A stretch of DNA of 64,000 nt from the NCBI RefSeq assembly GCF_900540665.1, contig NZ_UQGV01000002.1, forward strand, positions 15,316-79,315, given 5' to 3'. Positions 1 to 8,719 of this stretch are shown piece after piece (position 1 is the first letter of the stretch; the number at the start of each line of letters is the position of its first letter). Below the pieces are notes generated by a model. That model did not search any database. It saw only the letters and a list, made by a program, of their open reading frames with translations, and was not told the DNA's origin. Both the position numbers and the translations under genes were made by a program. Origin of the DNA: an uncultured Catenibacterium sp. GTDB lineage: Bacteria; Bacillota_I; Bacilli_A; Erysipelotrichales; Coprobacillaceae.

Positions 1-18
1 AGCACAAAAAAGACATGC

Positions 19-630
19 TTATGCATGCTTCTGTTCTTCAATCTTCTTAAGCTGAATTAATTCCAAATCAATAGGAGTAAGGTTACCTAAGAAATCAACA
101 AGTACTGTTGCAGTTTCTTTTTCTTTATCAATAGATTCTACCTTACCACTCTTAGATGCGAATGGACCAGCAAGAACTTCTACATAATCACCTTCAACAA
201 AATCAACTTCTACAGCTGTAGTTTGGATACCCATTGACTTTAAGATTGGATCTAATTCTCTCTTATTGACTGGGAAAGGTTTAGCCCCTCCACCTGATGA
301 ACCGATAAATCCTGTAACACCTGGTGTATTACGGACAATATACCAAGCTTCATCAGTCATAACCATTTCTACAAGAACGTAACCAGGGAACATATTAACT
401 GTCTTGTTCACTTTCTTACCATTCTTGATTTCAGTTTCAACATGTTCTGGAATAACAATATTGAAAAGGATATTCTGAAGTCCCATTGATTCAACACGTT
501 TTTCAAGGTTTTCTTTTACTTTATTTTCATGACCTGAATATGTATTAACTACATACCACTGTCTACCCTCGTTATTGGAATCATGTGTTTCTTCAGTATT
601 TTCTACTTTAGTTTCTAATTCTTCTGCCAT
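19..630 (-). CDS. nusG: Transcription termination/antitermination factor NusG
   Basis: NusG binds RNA polymerase and modulates elongation, pausing and rho-dependent termination. The 203-residue protein has an acidic, poorly conserved N-terminal tail (residues 1-22), an NGN domain starting at RQWYVVNTYSGHE (from residue 23) and a C-terminal KOW domain containing FVEGDYVEVLAGPF (about residues 144-157). Length is a little above the usual 175-190 because of the tail. It starts one base after the secE stop region, so it is translated in the rpmG-secE-nusG operon, the standard Firmicute arrangement. Ribosomal protein genes (rplK onwards) would be expected just beyond the window start. The family call is secure. 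Confidence 0.97.
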   Translation of the reverse strand: MAEELETKVENTEETHDSNNEGRQWYVVNTYSGHENKVKENLEKRVESMGLQNILFNIVIPEHVETEIKNGKKVNKTVNMFPGYVLVEMVMTDEAWYIVRNTPGVTGFIGSSGGGAKPFPVNKRELDPILKSMGIQTTAVEVDFVEGDYVEVLAGPFASKSGKVESIDKEKETATVLVDFLGNLTPIDLELIQLKKIEEQKHA

Positions 631-631
631 A

Positions 632-931
632 TTAACTTAACCCCAATGTCTTTAAAATTAATGCAATTAATGCATCTGCGCCATAGAAATAAACTCCAAG
701 AACTACTGTAAATGCAAGTACTACAAATGCATCACGAGCTAATTCTTTCTTTGTGAGCCAATGAACATTCTTAATTTCCTGACGAATACCTTTTAGAGAA
801 AACCATTCTTTGAATTTTAATGGATTCTTATCTTCTTGTTCTTCTAAACGTCTTTGACGTTCTAACTTCTTTGCTTTTCTAAGCTCTTTGCGTTCCTGCT
901 TAAGCTTTTCTTTTCTAGCCTTATCGTCCAT
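632..931 (-). CDS. secE: Preprotein translocase subunit SecE
   Basis: SecE is the small membrane subunit that clamps SecY in the protein export channel. This 99-residue protein has a very basic, Lys/Arg/Glu-rich N-terminal half (about residues 1-40), the conserved amphipathic segment EIKNVHWLTKKEL (about 52-64) and a single C-terminal membrane span (about 68-92). Bacterial SecE of Firmicutes is often only about 60 residues, so the charged N-terminal extension is a lineage trait. A strong ribosome-binding site (AAGGAGG) precedes the ATG. It lies between rpmG and nusG, as in Bacillus. Confidence 0.95.
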   Translation of the reverse strand: MDDKARKEKLKQERKELRKAKKLERQRRLEEQEDKNPLKFKEWFSLKGIRQEIKNVHWLTKKELARDAFVVLAFTVVLGVYFYGADALIALILKTLGLS

Positions 932-944
932 GGATGCAGCCTCC

Positions 945-1094
945 TTATTTTGATTCTCTATGTATCGTATGCTTACCGCATTTCTTGCAGTACTTACGTA
1001 ATTCTAAACGTTTTACATTTGTTCTGTTATTCTTATAAACTGAATAATTACGTGATAAGCATTCCGTGCATACTAAGATTACTTTTTCTCTCAT
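945..1094 (-). CDS. rpmG: 50S ribosomal protein L33
   Basis: Read by hand because the gene is only 49 codons. The protein begins [12 protein letters not shown] and ends [11 protein letters not shown]. It carries two CxxC pairs (CTEC and CKKC), so it is the zinc-binding form of L33, a small protein of the large ribosomal subunit. An AAGGAG ribosome-binding site lies just upstream of the ATG. It is the first gene of rpmG-secE-nusG. Firmicutes often carry a second, zinc-free L33 used under zinc starvation; none is in this window. Confidence 0.95.
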   Translation of the reverse strand: MREKVILVCTECLSRNYSVYKNNRTNVKRLELRKYCKKCGKHTIHRESK

Positions 1095-1117
1095 CTTATC
1101 ACTCCTTAACCTAAATT

Positions 1118-1146
1118 AATTTATCATAAATACACAATATCGTCAA
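1118..1146 (-). promoter_or_regulatory. Promoter of rpmG-secE-nusG
   Basis: A TTGACG -35 element (1141-1146) and a TAAATT -10 element (1118-1123) are separated by 17 bp, about 25 bases upstream of the rpmG start. The -35 overlaps the end of the sigma-factor gene, so the translation genes can be transcribed independently of the upstream cluster. Confidence 0.6.
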
Positions 1147-1769
1147 TTGATAATTAAGAACTCCCCTAAGGGATGTGCTCTTAATTTAGTCATCACACGA
1201 TAAACACTGTTATAAACACATTTTATTGAAATATTGAGCATCAATGCGACCTCTTTTTCAGAATAACCTAACAAAACAAGATGAAAGATTTTCTGATCTC
1301 TGTCTGAGGTCTCATTCTGGATAATCGCATACACAAGTTCCCAGACTTTTTCTAAATCCTGTGCTTTTTGTGGAGAATACTCCACTCTTTGATCTGCAAT
1401 CAATTCACCATAAGTACGTGAATCTTCATAATTCACAATCCTATCAAGAGAGATGGCTTTCTTTTCATAACGTGTGAAGAAAGTATATTGCTTCTTAAGT
1501 AATGACTGCATCTTCTTAATAATACAGCTTCTCGCATATACTTCAAACGTTGTATCCTGGTCTTCACGATAACTCCAGAAAACTTTTTCAAAAGTAATCA
1601 TCCCTACCTGCAATAAATCCTGTGCTTCTAAAGACATAGATGAGATATACTTCATCTTTCTCATCACTGTATTGACTAAAGCATCATAAAATGAATACAA
1701 GCAACGCAATGCGACAGGATCATTGGATCTTGCTAAATAAATTAATTCCCTTAATATACGATCATCCAT
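1143..1769 (-). CDS. RNA polymerase sigma factor, SigH-like
   Basis: A sigma-70-family protein of 208 residues with region 2 (about 15-85, including DLLQVGMITFEKVFWSYRED, which recognises the -10 element and core polymerase) and a C-terminal region 4 helix-turn-helix (about 155-195, LLGYSEKEVALMLNISIKCV). Region 3 is absent, as in SigH and ECF-like factors. It sits between rlmB and rpmG, exactly where Bacillus keeps sigH (spo0H). In Bacillus SigH drives early sporulation and competence genes. Its target set here is unknown, and sequence divergence is considerable, so I do not assign the gene symbol. Confidence 0.8.
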   Translation of the reverse strand: MDDRILRELIYLARSNDPVALRCLYSFYDALVNTVMRKMKYISSMSLEAQDLLQVGMITFEKVFWSYREDQDTTFEVYARSCIIKKMQSLLKKQYTFFTRYEKKAISLDRIVNYEDSRTYGELIADQRVEYSPQKAQDLEKVWELVYAIIQNETSDRDQKIFHLVLLGYSEKEVALMLNISIKCVYNSVYRVMTKLRAHPLGEFLIIN

Positions 1770-1783
1770 AGATCATCCTCCTC

Positions 1784-2509
1784 TTAGAGAGGATGACGTG
1801 AGTTATATACCTGATAAAGTAATACGGCTGTTGCAACAGATGCATTGAGTGAATTGACATGACCTACCATTGGTAGAATGACATTCATATCACAATGTTC
1901 TTTTACTAAGCGAGAAATACCAAATCCTTCTGATCCAATCACAAGAACAAGTGGCATATTATAATCTACAGCACGATAATCTGTAGAATTATCTAATTCA
2001 CATCCTACAACCCAGAATCCTTCTTTCTTTAAAGAATCAAGGGTACGAGATAAATTAGTTACCTGTGCAACAGGAACATGGTCAATAGCACCTGTAGATA
2101 CTTTTGCAACTGTCGCATTTAAGCCAACAGAGCGCTTCTTACCAATGATAACACCATCTACACCAATTGCATCACATGTACGAATAATAGCCCCTAGGTT
2201 GTGAGGATCTTCCATACCATCAAGCATTAATAATAATGGCTGCTTTCCTTCTGGAATGTTACGTACGATATCTTCTAAAGGTGTATAGTCATACCCGTCA
2301 ATCAAAGCCATAACACCTTGATGGTTTACATTCCCTACAAGTTTAATAAAGCCATTTTTATCCGTCATCCTCATTTTTATATTATTCTTGCGACACAACT
2401 TCACAATATCATCATTCTTTGACTGGTTCTGAATCATTACTTCATAAACCTGTCTTGGTCCTGTTAATAGTTCTCTGACGGTGTTTTTACCATAAATCCA
2501 TTCTTTCAC
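1784..2509 (-). CDS. rlmB: 23S rRNA (guanosine-2'-O-)-methyltransferase RlmB-like (TrmH/SpoU family)
   Basis: SpoU-family methyltransferase of 241 residues. The N-terminal RNA-binding domain (about 1-75) is followed by a trefoil-knot SAM domain with the three family motifs: LDGMEDPHNLGAIIRT (about 96-111), LVIGSEGFGISRLV (about 189-202) and NSLNASVATAVLLYQV near the C-terminus. The family methylates the 2'-hydroxyl of a guanosine in 23S rRNA. The stop overlaps nothing downstream; the start overlaps the mrnC stop by four bases (ATGA), which indicates translational coupling. The exact target nucleotide is inferred from synteny with Bacillus yacO. Confidence 0.9.
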   Translation of the reverse strand: MKEWIYGKNTVRELLTGPRQVYEVMIQNQSKNDDIVKLCRKNNIKMRMTDKNGFIKLVGNVNHQGVMALIDGYDYTPLEDIVRNIPEGKQPLLLMLDGMEDPHNLGAIIRTCDAIGVDGVIIGKKRSVGLNATVAKVSTGAIDHVPVAQVTNLSRTLDSLKKEGFWVVGCELDNSTDYRAVDYNMPLVLVIGSEGFGISRLVKEHCDMNVILPMVGHVNSLNASVATAVLLYQVYNSRHPL

Positions 2510-2904
2510 TTTGTCACTTCCTCTTCTTCCACATATTTCTTAAATAATTCAAATATTTCATCTAATCTTTCTGTCTGCTTAGTGAGATAAAGATGTCCAA
2601 CCATCGATTCAAAACCAGAAGACTGGTTATGAACAACAACTGTTTTATTCTTTACTGAATGTCCTTTGCAGTTACGTCCACGCTTGAATAAGCGCACTTC
2701 TTCTTCAGTGAAGAAATTTTGAGAAAGGGCATATTTCATAAAACCTGCATGGGCATAAGCACTGACATACTTGATAGAAGCTTTCTGTAATTCATGAGGC
2801 TTCATAATTCCCTTCTCAGTGAGTAAATATTCACGGACATATACTTCAAAGACTGCATCACCTAAATAAGCGACAGCAAGTGCATTCATTAGCTCTGGAC
2901 GCAT
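2506..2904 (-). CDS. mrnC: Mini-ribonuclease 3 (23S rRNA maturation)
   Basis: MrnC is an RNase III-like nuclease without the double-stranded RNA-binding domain. It trims the ends of 23S precursor rRNA. The 132-residue protein shows the family signature ALAVAYLGDAVFEVYVREYL near the N-terminus (catalytic Asp in GDA) and a Lys/Arg-rich region RGRNCKGHSVKNKT. Its stop and start overlap its neighbours (TAATG-type junction with cysS, ATGA with rlmB), so cysS, mrnC and rlmB form one operon as in other Firmicutes. Confidence 0.93.
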   Translation of the reverse strand: MRPELMNALAVAYLGDAVFEVYVREYLLTEKGIMKPHELQKASIKYVSAYAHAGFMKYALSQNFFTEEEVRLFKRGRNCKGHSVKNKTVVVHNQSSGFESMVGHLYLTKQTERLDEIFELFKKYVEEEEVTK

Positions 2905-4247
2905 TAGAGAATGCCTCTTTCAGTTAATTCTTTTCTAACACGGTCTGCTTCATCAAAGTTCTTTTCTTTCTTATAAGCATTCCATTCTTCATATAAAGCG
3001 ATATCTTCTTCACTTAACTTTGTACCTTCAAATAAGAAACCTAAAACATCACCCATCTTTACAAGTGTTGCATATTCAGTCGCAATGACATCATTGTCTT
3101 TTTCTCTAACACGCATCACCTGATTGAGTACTTTTACCTGATCGAGAATCTGTGTTAAAGCAAGTGAAGTATTTAAGTCATCTTCTAATGCATTCACCAT
3201 AGCATCCACAGTTGCCTTCTTATAATCATGAGCAGGAACATGGTTCACCTGTAAATATAAAGACGCATTCTTAGTCGCATTTTCTACTTTAGATACTTCT
3301 TTACGTACTCCTGCAATGACATCATCAGTCATATTCAAAGGGTTACGATAGTGAGTAGATAACATCAACCATTTAAATACATTGCATCCAAATTCTACAA
3401 TTAAATCTTTAGCCCATAAAACATTACCTAAAGACTTAGACATCTTTTCACCATCGATATTGATCATCTGGTTATGCATCCAATAGTTTGCGATTGGATG
3501 ACCATTATAAGCCATAGACTGAGCAATTTCATTTTCATGATGAGGGAACTTTAAATCCTGTCCTCCACCATGGATATCAATCTTACCATCCTTGAATAAC
3601 TTATTGATCATAACAACACATTCAGTATGCCATCCTGGTCTACCTTTTGACCAAGGTGTATTAAACTGAATACCTTCATCTGTCTTCTTCCATAATGCGA
3701 AGTCAGTTGTACTTTCTTTCTTCTTGTCATCAGCAGAAAGAGTACGATCACTTGCACCCGCAATAAGGTCTTCTACTTTAATGCCTGATAACATGCCATA
3801 TTCTTTAACCTTAGTGACACGGAAATAAACATCTCCATCTACTTCATAAGCATAACCCTTGTCAATAAGAGCCTGGATGAAATCAATGATTTCAGGCATA
3901 GTTTCAGTTACTCTTGGTTTATATGTAGGATCTTCAATATTTAATCCTGCTCTTACATCTTCATATGCCTTGATATATTTATCAGTGAGTTCCTTTTCTG
4001 TAATACCTTCTGCTTTAGCGGCTTTGATGATCTTATCATCTACATCTGTATAGTTAGATACAAAAGTCACGTCATTCCCTAAATATTCAAAAGTACGTCT
4101 TAATACATCAAATACGATCATTGGGCGTGTATTCCCAATATGAGCATGATTATAAACTGTAGGACCACAAATATAGATAGAAACTTTACCTTCTTCAATA
4201 GGCTTAAATTCTTCTTTTTTGTTTGTTAATGTGTTAAATAATCTCAT
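2904..4247 (-). CDS. cysS: Cysteinyl-tRNA synthetase
   Basis: Class I synthetase that charges tRNA-Cys. The 447-residue protein has CGPTVYNHAHIGNTRP (zinc Cys plus the HIGH-type motif), a KMSKSLGN loop, and a C-terminal helical anticodon-binding part ending in the typical NFDEADRVRKEL. I chose MRLFNTLTNKK as the start because GAGGAGG lies nine bases upstream. The in-frame 21-codon extension (to 4310) runs through the leader terminator hairpin and lacks a ribosome-binding site. A structured leader precedes the gene. Confidence 0.96.
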   Translation of the reverse strand: MRLFNTLTNKKEEFKPIEEGKVSIYICGPTVYNHAHIGNTRPMIVFDVLRRTFEYLGNDVTFVSNYTDVDDKIIKAAKAEGITEKELTDKYIKAYEDVRAGLNIEDPTYKPRVTETMPEIIDFIQALIDKGYAYEVDGDVYFRVTKVKEYGMLSGIKVEDLIAGASDRTLSADDKKKESTTDFALWKKTDEGIQFNTPWSKGRPGWHTECVVMINKLFKDGKIDIHGGGQDLKFPHHENEIAQSMAYNGHPIANYWMHNQMINIDGEKMSKSLGNVLWAKDLIVEFGCNVFKWLMLSTHYRNPLNMTDDVIAGVRKEVSKVENATKNASLYLQVNHVPAHDYKKATVDAMVNALEDDLNTSLALTQILDQVKVLNQVMRVREKDNDVIATEYATLVKMGDVLGFLFEGTKLSEEDIALYEEWNAYKKEKNFDEADRVRKELTERGIL

Positions 4248-4430
4248 AACATCCTCCTCAAATAAAAAAAGCTCATGATAAAGACAATCCACCTTACCAT
4301 AGCTTTTCACTCTTAACGCAAGTCAAACGTTCTTTCTTTCAAAAAGACTCAGATGGGTGCATCCTAGAACCTTCCACTAGATGCTTGCACCATCTCATCC
4401 TCGCTGTAAGCTTCTTGTTCTATTCATTCT
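4248..4430 (-). promoter_or_regulatory. T-box-like leader of cysS with terminator
   Basis: The transcript upstream of cysS contains a long stem (AGATGGTGCA paired with TGCACCCATCT, about 4347-4394) with an inner CTAG-loop-CTAG hairpin, then AAGAGTG, and a GGTAAGGTGG sequence that resembles the T-box bulge. A bulged terminator (AAGCTATGGTAAGG with CTTTATCATGAGCTT, then seven U, about 4264-4304) follows. This is the architecture of a tRNA-sensing T-box attenuator. I cannot place a Cys (UGC/UGU) specifier codon confidently, so the tRNA identity is open. Confidence 0.5.
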
Positions 4431-4490
4431 CATCTATAATTTATTTCACTATATCAAATTATCGTCTATTCTTCAAGACAAACGCCTTTC

Positions 4491-4811
4491 TTATTTCTTT
4501 GTATCAGTTAATTTTTTTGAAAGCTTATCAAGTCCCTTGGATGTAAGAGAAAGACTTTTGGCCCCAAAGTCCTTTAAATCATTCATACCATCCTTGAATT
4601 CTTCTGTCTCTGTGACCTTTTTTATACCATCTTTTGCTTTCTTATAGGCGTCTGATTCAGAAATAGTAGTTGCTGCCTCTTTCGCACGATTGGCACACTT
4701 ATTAATGTTCTCTTCGCTTAGTATTTCTTCTGTATTCTCTTTTACCTTCTGAATACCCTTTTGTACTTCTTCACTTTCAGCAAATTCTTTCACTTTATCT
4801 AATATACTCAT
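4491..4811 (-). CDS. Small helical protein of unknown function
   Basis: Not recognised. The 106-residue product is charged (Lys/Glu-rich), contains almost no aromatic residues and is predicted by eye to be entirely helical, with heptad-like spacing (for example VKEFAESEEVQKGIQKVKEN). No signal peptide or membrane span is visible. The start at MSILDKV is set by an AGGAG nine bases upstream; an ATG three codons earlier touches the AGGAG and cannot be used. It resembles small stress or cell-envelope helical proteins (YtxH/CsbD style) only in composition, which is not enough to assign a role. Confidence 0.7.
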   Translation of the reverse strand: MSILDKVKEFAESEEVQKGIQKVKENTEEILSEENINKCANRAKEAATTISESDAYKKAKDGIKKVTETEEFKDGMNDLKDFGAKSLSLTSKGLDKLSKKLTDTKK

Positions 4812-4832
4812 AGTTCTCATCTCCTAAGGAAA

Positions 4833-4857
4833 AAGATGGAGGAACCCCTCCATCTTT
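4833..4857 (-). terminator. Terminator after glgA
   Basis: The minus strand reads AGATGGAGG, a GGTT loop, CCTCCATCT and a short U run immediately after the glgA stop. It ends the glgC-glgD-glgA transcript. Confidence 0.8.
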
Positions 4858-4860
4858 GTA

Positions 4861-6291
4861 TTAACCAAGTAATGAACCGAATACTCTTAAGTATTCATCT
4901 GCTGAACGATCCCAGTCTAATTTTTCAGTCATAGCACGATAAATCAAACCATTCCATTGATCTTTTTCATCATAGTAGATATGTAATGCATAATCAATAA
5001 TGTCCATCATTTCATGCGCATTATAGTTAGCAAAACTAAATCCAGTACCAGTACCATCAAATTCATTGAATGGCTTTACACTGTCTTTTAATCCACCAGT
5101 TTCTCTTACGATAGGAATTGTACCATAACGTAATGACATCATCTGAGACAATCCACATGGTTCAAATAATGAAGGCATTAAGAACATATCACATCCAGCA
5201 TAAATACGACATGATAAACCAAAGTCATATTTTAACTGTAATGAAATTTTTGGATTACCAAATCCAGCAATTTCTTCTAATGGTTCTTCATATTTCTTAT
5301 CACCTGCACCAAGAATAACAAGCTGAACCTTTCTCTGTAAGAGTTCTTCCATACGGTTAAGGATCAAGTCTAACCCCTTCTGCCATGTTAATCTTGTAAC
5401 AATACCAATAAGTGCTACATCAGGATCCTGTGGTAATCCTACTTCAGCCTGTAATGCTAGTTTATCTTTTACCTTTTCAGTATAAACGCTCTCTGCGTTG
5501 AAATGGCAAGGGATATTTGGATCTGTTTCTGGATTGTTTGTATCATAGTCGATACCATTTAAAATACCATAAAGATCATCATGACGCATAGCAAGGATAT
5601 TCTGTAATCCTTCACCATAAGCATCTGTTAAAATCTCCTTTGCATATGTTGGAGAAACAGTTGTAATTGCATCTGAATAAAGAATTGCTGCTTTCATCAT
5701 ATTCATGCAATCATCATTACGTACATTACCATTGTAATATAAGTAATTATCTAAACCGAACAAGTCATTCAATAAGAATGGATCACATTTACCCTGATAA
5801 GCGATATTGTGGATTGTGAAAGTTACTTTCACATTTCCATAATAGTCATAATAGCAATATCTTTCTTTATAAAGAGGCGCAATCATTGCGGCCTGCCAAT
5901 CATGTAATGATAAGATATCTGGCATGATATCTAAACGAGATAAACATTCAAGAACTGCAAAGTCATAGAATGCGAATCTTTCATAATCATCATCATAACC
6001 ATATAAACCAGGTCTTCTGAAATACTGTTCATTATCTACAAAGAAATAAGTCACACCTTCATACACTGCTTTAAAGACACCACAATAGCATCTTCTCCAT
6101 CCTACCCATAAATAGAAGTTAGTCACATATTCAAGTGATTCAGGGTATTTAATATCCTGATACTTTGGAAGAATGACATAACATTCATGTCCTTTTTTTA
6201 CAAGTTCTTTAGGTAAAGAACCGATAACGTCAGCGAGTCCTCCAGATTTAATATAAGGAAGTGCTTCACCAGCAGCAAAGACGATTCTCAT
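4861..6291 (-). CDS. glgA: Glycogen synthase (ADP-glucose, GT5)
   Basis: GlgA elongates alpha-1,4-glucan from ADP-glucose. The 476-residue protein has the N-terminal GT5 domain with KSGGLADVIGSLPK (ADP-binding KxGGL, about residues 16-29), the middle HNIAYQGKCDP region, and the C-terminal Rossmann domain with FEPCGLSQMMSLRYGTIP and the following ETGGL loop. Length is normal for bacterial GlgA. The start codon overlaps the end of glgD by one base, so the three glg genes are cotranscribed and coupled. No branching enzyme (glgB) or phosphorylase (glgP) gene is in the window. Confidence 0.96.
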   Translation of the reverse strand: MRIVFAAGEALPYIKSGGLADVIGSLPKELVKKGHECYVILPKYQDIKYPESLEYVTNFYLWVGWRRCYCGVFKAVYEGVTYFFVDNEQYFRRPGLYGYDDDYERFAFYDFAVLECLSRLDIMPDILSLHDWQAAMIAPLYKERYCYYDYYGNVKVTFTIHNIAYQGKCDPFLLNDLFGLDNYLYYNGNVRNDDCMNMMKAAILYSDAITTVSPTYAKEILTDAYGEGLQNILAMRHDDLYGILNGIDYDTNNPETDPNIPCHFNAESVYTEKVKDKLALQAEVGLPQDPDVALIGIVTRLTWQKGLDLILNRMEELLQRKVQLVILGAGDKKYEEPLEEIAGFGNPKISLQLKYDFGLSCRIYAGCDMFLMPSLFEPCGLSQMMSLRYGTIPIVRETGGLKDSVKPFNEFDGTGTGFSFANYNAHEMMDIIDYALHIYYDEKDQWNGLIYRAMTEKLDWDRSADEYLRVFGSLLG

Positions 6292-7400
6292 TAGACAATG
6301 TCACCTTCTTTAACGTATAATGGATCAGCTGGATCACCAAGAAGTTCTTTTACATGTTTAACCTTAGCATCCTTATCCATAATGACATTTTCAAGATGAG
6401 CACCTGCTTCTACTGAAGAACCACTGAATAAGATTGAGTTCTTTACAACAGCACCTTTACCAATCTTAACATTACGTCCTAAAACACTGTTTTCTACAGT
6501 ACCATCAACAAATACACCGTTTGCGATATATGAACTCTTCACTTCAGCATCTTTTAGATACTTTGAAGGTGGTGTATCGTTAGTATTTGTGAAAATTGGC
6601 CAATTAGACTTGAATGCTTGAGTTGATACATCAATATCAAGGAATTCAAGAGATGTCTTGAAATAAGCTGCATATGAATCAATGCACTTCACAAATCCTT
6701 TATATTCATAAGCGTTGATTTTCATTTCATCTTTTAGATAATTTAAAGTATCTCTTAAATCATAGAATACAGATACTGTCTGTGCCTTATGAAGCATCTT
6801 GATTAATGCTTTTCTATTAATAACATAAGTTTCAAGTGAGATTGAACGATCCTTGCGATTACCTTTATTTAATTCAAAATCAACAACCTGCTTGTCCTTG
6901 ATCTTTAAGAAATCAGAACCAATAAATGTTTCATTCGCATTCTTAATCTTCTTATAAACAACAGTTACATCACAACCAGATTTTTCATGTGCTTCTACAA
7001 CATCAGAGAAATCCATTGTAGTAATAATATGTGCTGGAGAAATCACTACATAATCAGCAGTAGATTTTTCTAAGAATGCAATGTTTTCTAACATATTGTT
7101 GATGTCATGGTTGTACATAGTGCTGTTTGCATACTTTTCATCATATAATAATGAAATACCACCCTTTTTAGAGTTGAAGTTCCATGCATTACCAGAACCA
7201 ATATGTTTTAATAATGATCTTGGTTTTTCCTTTACTAAAATACCTACTTTATCAATATTAGAATTTGAAAAGTTAGATAATACGAAGTCAATAATACCAT
7301 AACGACCCAAGAAGCTTACTGAAGCAACTGGACGTCTTTCTGTCAATCCTTTCAAAGATATATCAGTATGTAAATTGATTAATCCTACTACATTTGCCAT
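6291..7400 (-). CDS. glgD: ADP-glucose pyrophosphorylase regulatory subunit GlgD
   Basis: GlgD is the non-catalytic partner of GlgC in Firmicutes. The 369-residue protein keeps the nucleotidyltransferase fold (GRYGIIDFVLSNFSNSNID near the N-terminus) and a C-terminal left-handed beta-helix (VFVDGTVENSVLGRNVKIGKG). It lacks the GGxGTRL pyrophosphate-binding loop that GlgC has, replacing it with LINLHTDISLKGL. That pattern is diagnostic of GlgD. It follows glgC by 14 bases. Confidence 0.95.
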   Translation of the reverse strand: MANVVGLINLHTDISLKGLTERRPVASVSFLGRYGIIDFVLSNFSNSNIDKVGILVKEKPRSLLKHIGSGNAWNFNSKKGGISLLYDEKYANSTMYNHDINNMLENIAFLEKSTADYVVISPAHIITTMDFSDVVEAHEKSGCDVTVVYKKIKNANETFIGSDFLKIKDKQVVDFELNKGNRKDRSISLETYVINRKALIKMLHKAQTVSVFYDLRDTLNYLKDEMKINAYEYKGFVKCIDSYAAYFKTSLEFLDIDVSTQAFKSNWPIFTNTNDTPPSKYLKDAEVKSSYIANGVFVDGTVENSVLGRNVKIGKGAVVKNSILFSGSSVEAGAHLENVIMDKDAKVKHVKELLGDPADPLYVKEGDIV

Positions 7401-7414
7401 TTGCTCTTCACTCC

Positions 7415-8542
7415 TTATCTGCTATTGCCACTTACTAAAGCGACTTCTTCTGCTTCTTCATTCACAACTGTTCCAGCTTTGATTACAACGCCTTCATCAA
7501 TAATTGCTTTCTTGACAACAGCGCCTTCTTCAATAAGAACACCAGGCATTAATACTGAATCAATAACCTTAGCTCCTTCACCAACGTTAACATTGCTGAA
7601 TAGAACTGATCCTTCAACTTCACCATTTACAACACATCCCTGTGTTACAAGTGAATTCTTAACACTTGCCTGTGCACCAATTAACTGAGGTTTACCAAGT
7701 GTATCTTCTGAATAGATCTTCCAGTCTTTCTTGATGTTATAAAGGTCAAGTTCCTTATCATCAAGAAGGTCCATATTTGCCTGCCATAAGCTTTCAACAG
7801 TTCCTACATCTTTCCAATAGCCATCAAAAGTCCAAGCATATAATTTCTTCTTATCTGCAAGCATGCTAGGGATAATATTCATACCAAAGTCGTGCTTACT
7901 ATTTTCATCTGCGGCATCTGCAATAAGGTATTTACGTAATTCTTTATAATTAAAGATATAAATACCCATTGAAGCCAATGTTGATTTTGGCTTTTCTGGT
8001 TTTTCTTCGAATTCATAAATATAGCCTTTATCATCTGTATTCATGATACCGAAACGGCTTGCTTCTTTTAATGAAACATTTAATACCGCAACTGTTAAAT
8101 CTGCACCTTTTTCCTTATGCACATTTAACATTTCTTCATAATCCATCTTATAGATGTGGTCACCAGATAAGATTAGTACATATTCTGGATCATACTGATC
8201 CAAGAAGCTAATATTCTGATAAATAGCATCAGCTGTACCTGCATACCAAGTAGCACCAACTTCGCCTCTTTCACGTGCTGGTAAAATTGCAGCAAGTGAG
8301 TTATTACCATCAAGCCCCCACTTAGAACCTGCACCAACATAAGTTCCTAATAGGACTGATTCATACTGTGTTAAAACACCTACAACATCAATACCTGAAT
8401 TGGCACAGTTACTTAGTGGGAAATCGATAATACGATATTTACCACCAAAGTAGACAGCAGGTTTAGCAACTTTCGCAGTTAACTCTTTTAATCTTGTTCC
8501 ACGGCCACCGGCTAGGATCATACCAACGATTTCTTTACCCAT
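7415..8542 (-). CDS. glgC: Glucose-1-phosphate adenylyltransferase
   Basis: GlgC makes ADP-glucose from glucose-1-phosphate and ATP, the committed step of glycogen synthesis. The 375-residue protein has the catalytic [15 protein letters not shown] loop, the [16 protein letters not shown] motif and the [11 protein letters not shown] metal-binding segment, followed by a C-terminal beta-helix. I start it at [10 protein letters not shown] because AGGAGG lies ten bases upstream; the 17-codon in-frame extension to 8593 overlaps a likely CcpA site. First gene of glgC-glgD-glgA. Confidence 0.96.
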   Translation of the reverse strand: MGKEIVGMILAGGRGTRLKELTAKVAKPAVYFGGKYRIIDFPLSNCANSGIDVVGVLTQYESVLLGTYVGAGSKWGLDGNNSLAAILPARERGEVGATWYAGTADAIYQNISFLDQYDPEYVLILSGDHIYKMDYEEMLNVHKEKGADLTVAVLNVSLKEASRFGIMNTDDKGYIYEFEEKPEKPKSTLASMGIYIFNYKELRKYLIADAADENSKHDFGMNIIPSMLADKKKLYAWTFDGYWKDVGTVESLWQANMDLLDDKELDLYNIKKDWKIYSEDTLGKPQLIGAQASVKNSLVTQGCVVNGEVEGSVLFSNVNVGEGAKVIDSVLMPGVLIEEGAVVKKAIIDEGVVIKAGTVVNEEAEEVALVSGNSR

Positions 8543-8564
8543 TTCTCTATCTCCTCCTAAAAAA

Positions 8565-8578
8565 TGTAATCGCTTTCT
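8565..8578 (-). promoter_or_regulatory. Candidate cre (CcpA) site in the glgC leader
   Basis: AGAAAGCGATTACA on the minus strand matches the catabolite-responsive-element consensus TGWNANCGNTNNCA except at the first base. It lies about 22 bases upstream of the glgC start, a roadblock-like position. Seen by eye only. Confidence 0.4.
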
Positions 8579-8686
8579 TTTGTATAAATCCATTCTATCA
8601 CAATTAGGATAATTATGATAGTTATTAGATTCATTTTCCTTAAATTCCTTCTTATATTATACTACACATGTATTACATTTTAAATA

Positions 8687-8719
8687 GGAAAAAGTCAGAC
8701 TTACGTGTAAGTCTGACTT
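8687..8719 (-). terminator. Terminator after folC
   Basis: A long perfect hairpin (AAGTCAGACTTAC with GTAAGTCTGACTT) overlaps the end of folC and is followed by a short U run on the minus strand. Confidence 0.8.

Noticed and set aside
4248..4310. 21-codon N-terminal extension of CysS (start at 4310)
   Set aside because: It runs through the leader terminator hairpin and has no ribosome-binding site, whereas MRLFNTLT is preceded by GAGGAGG.
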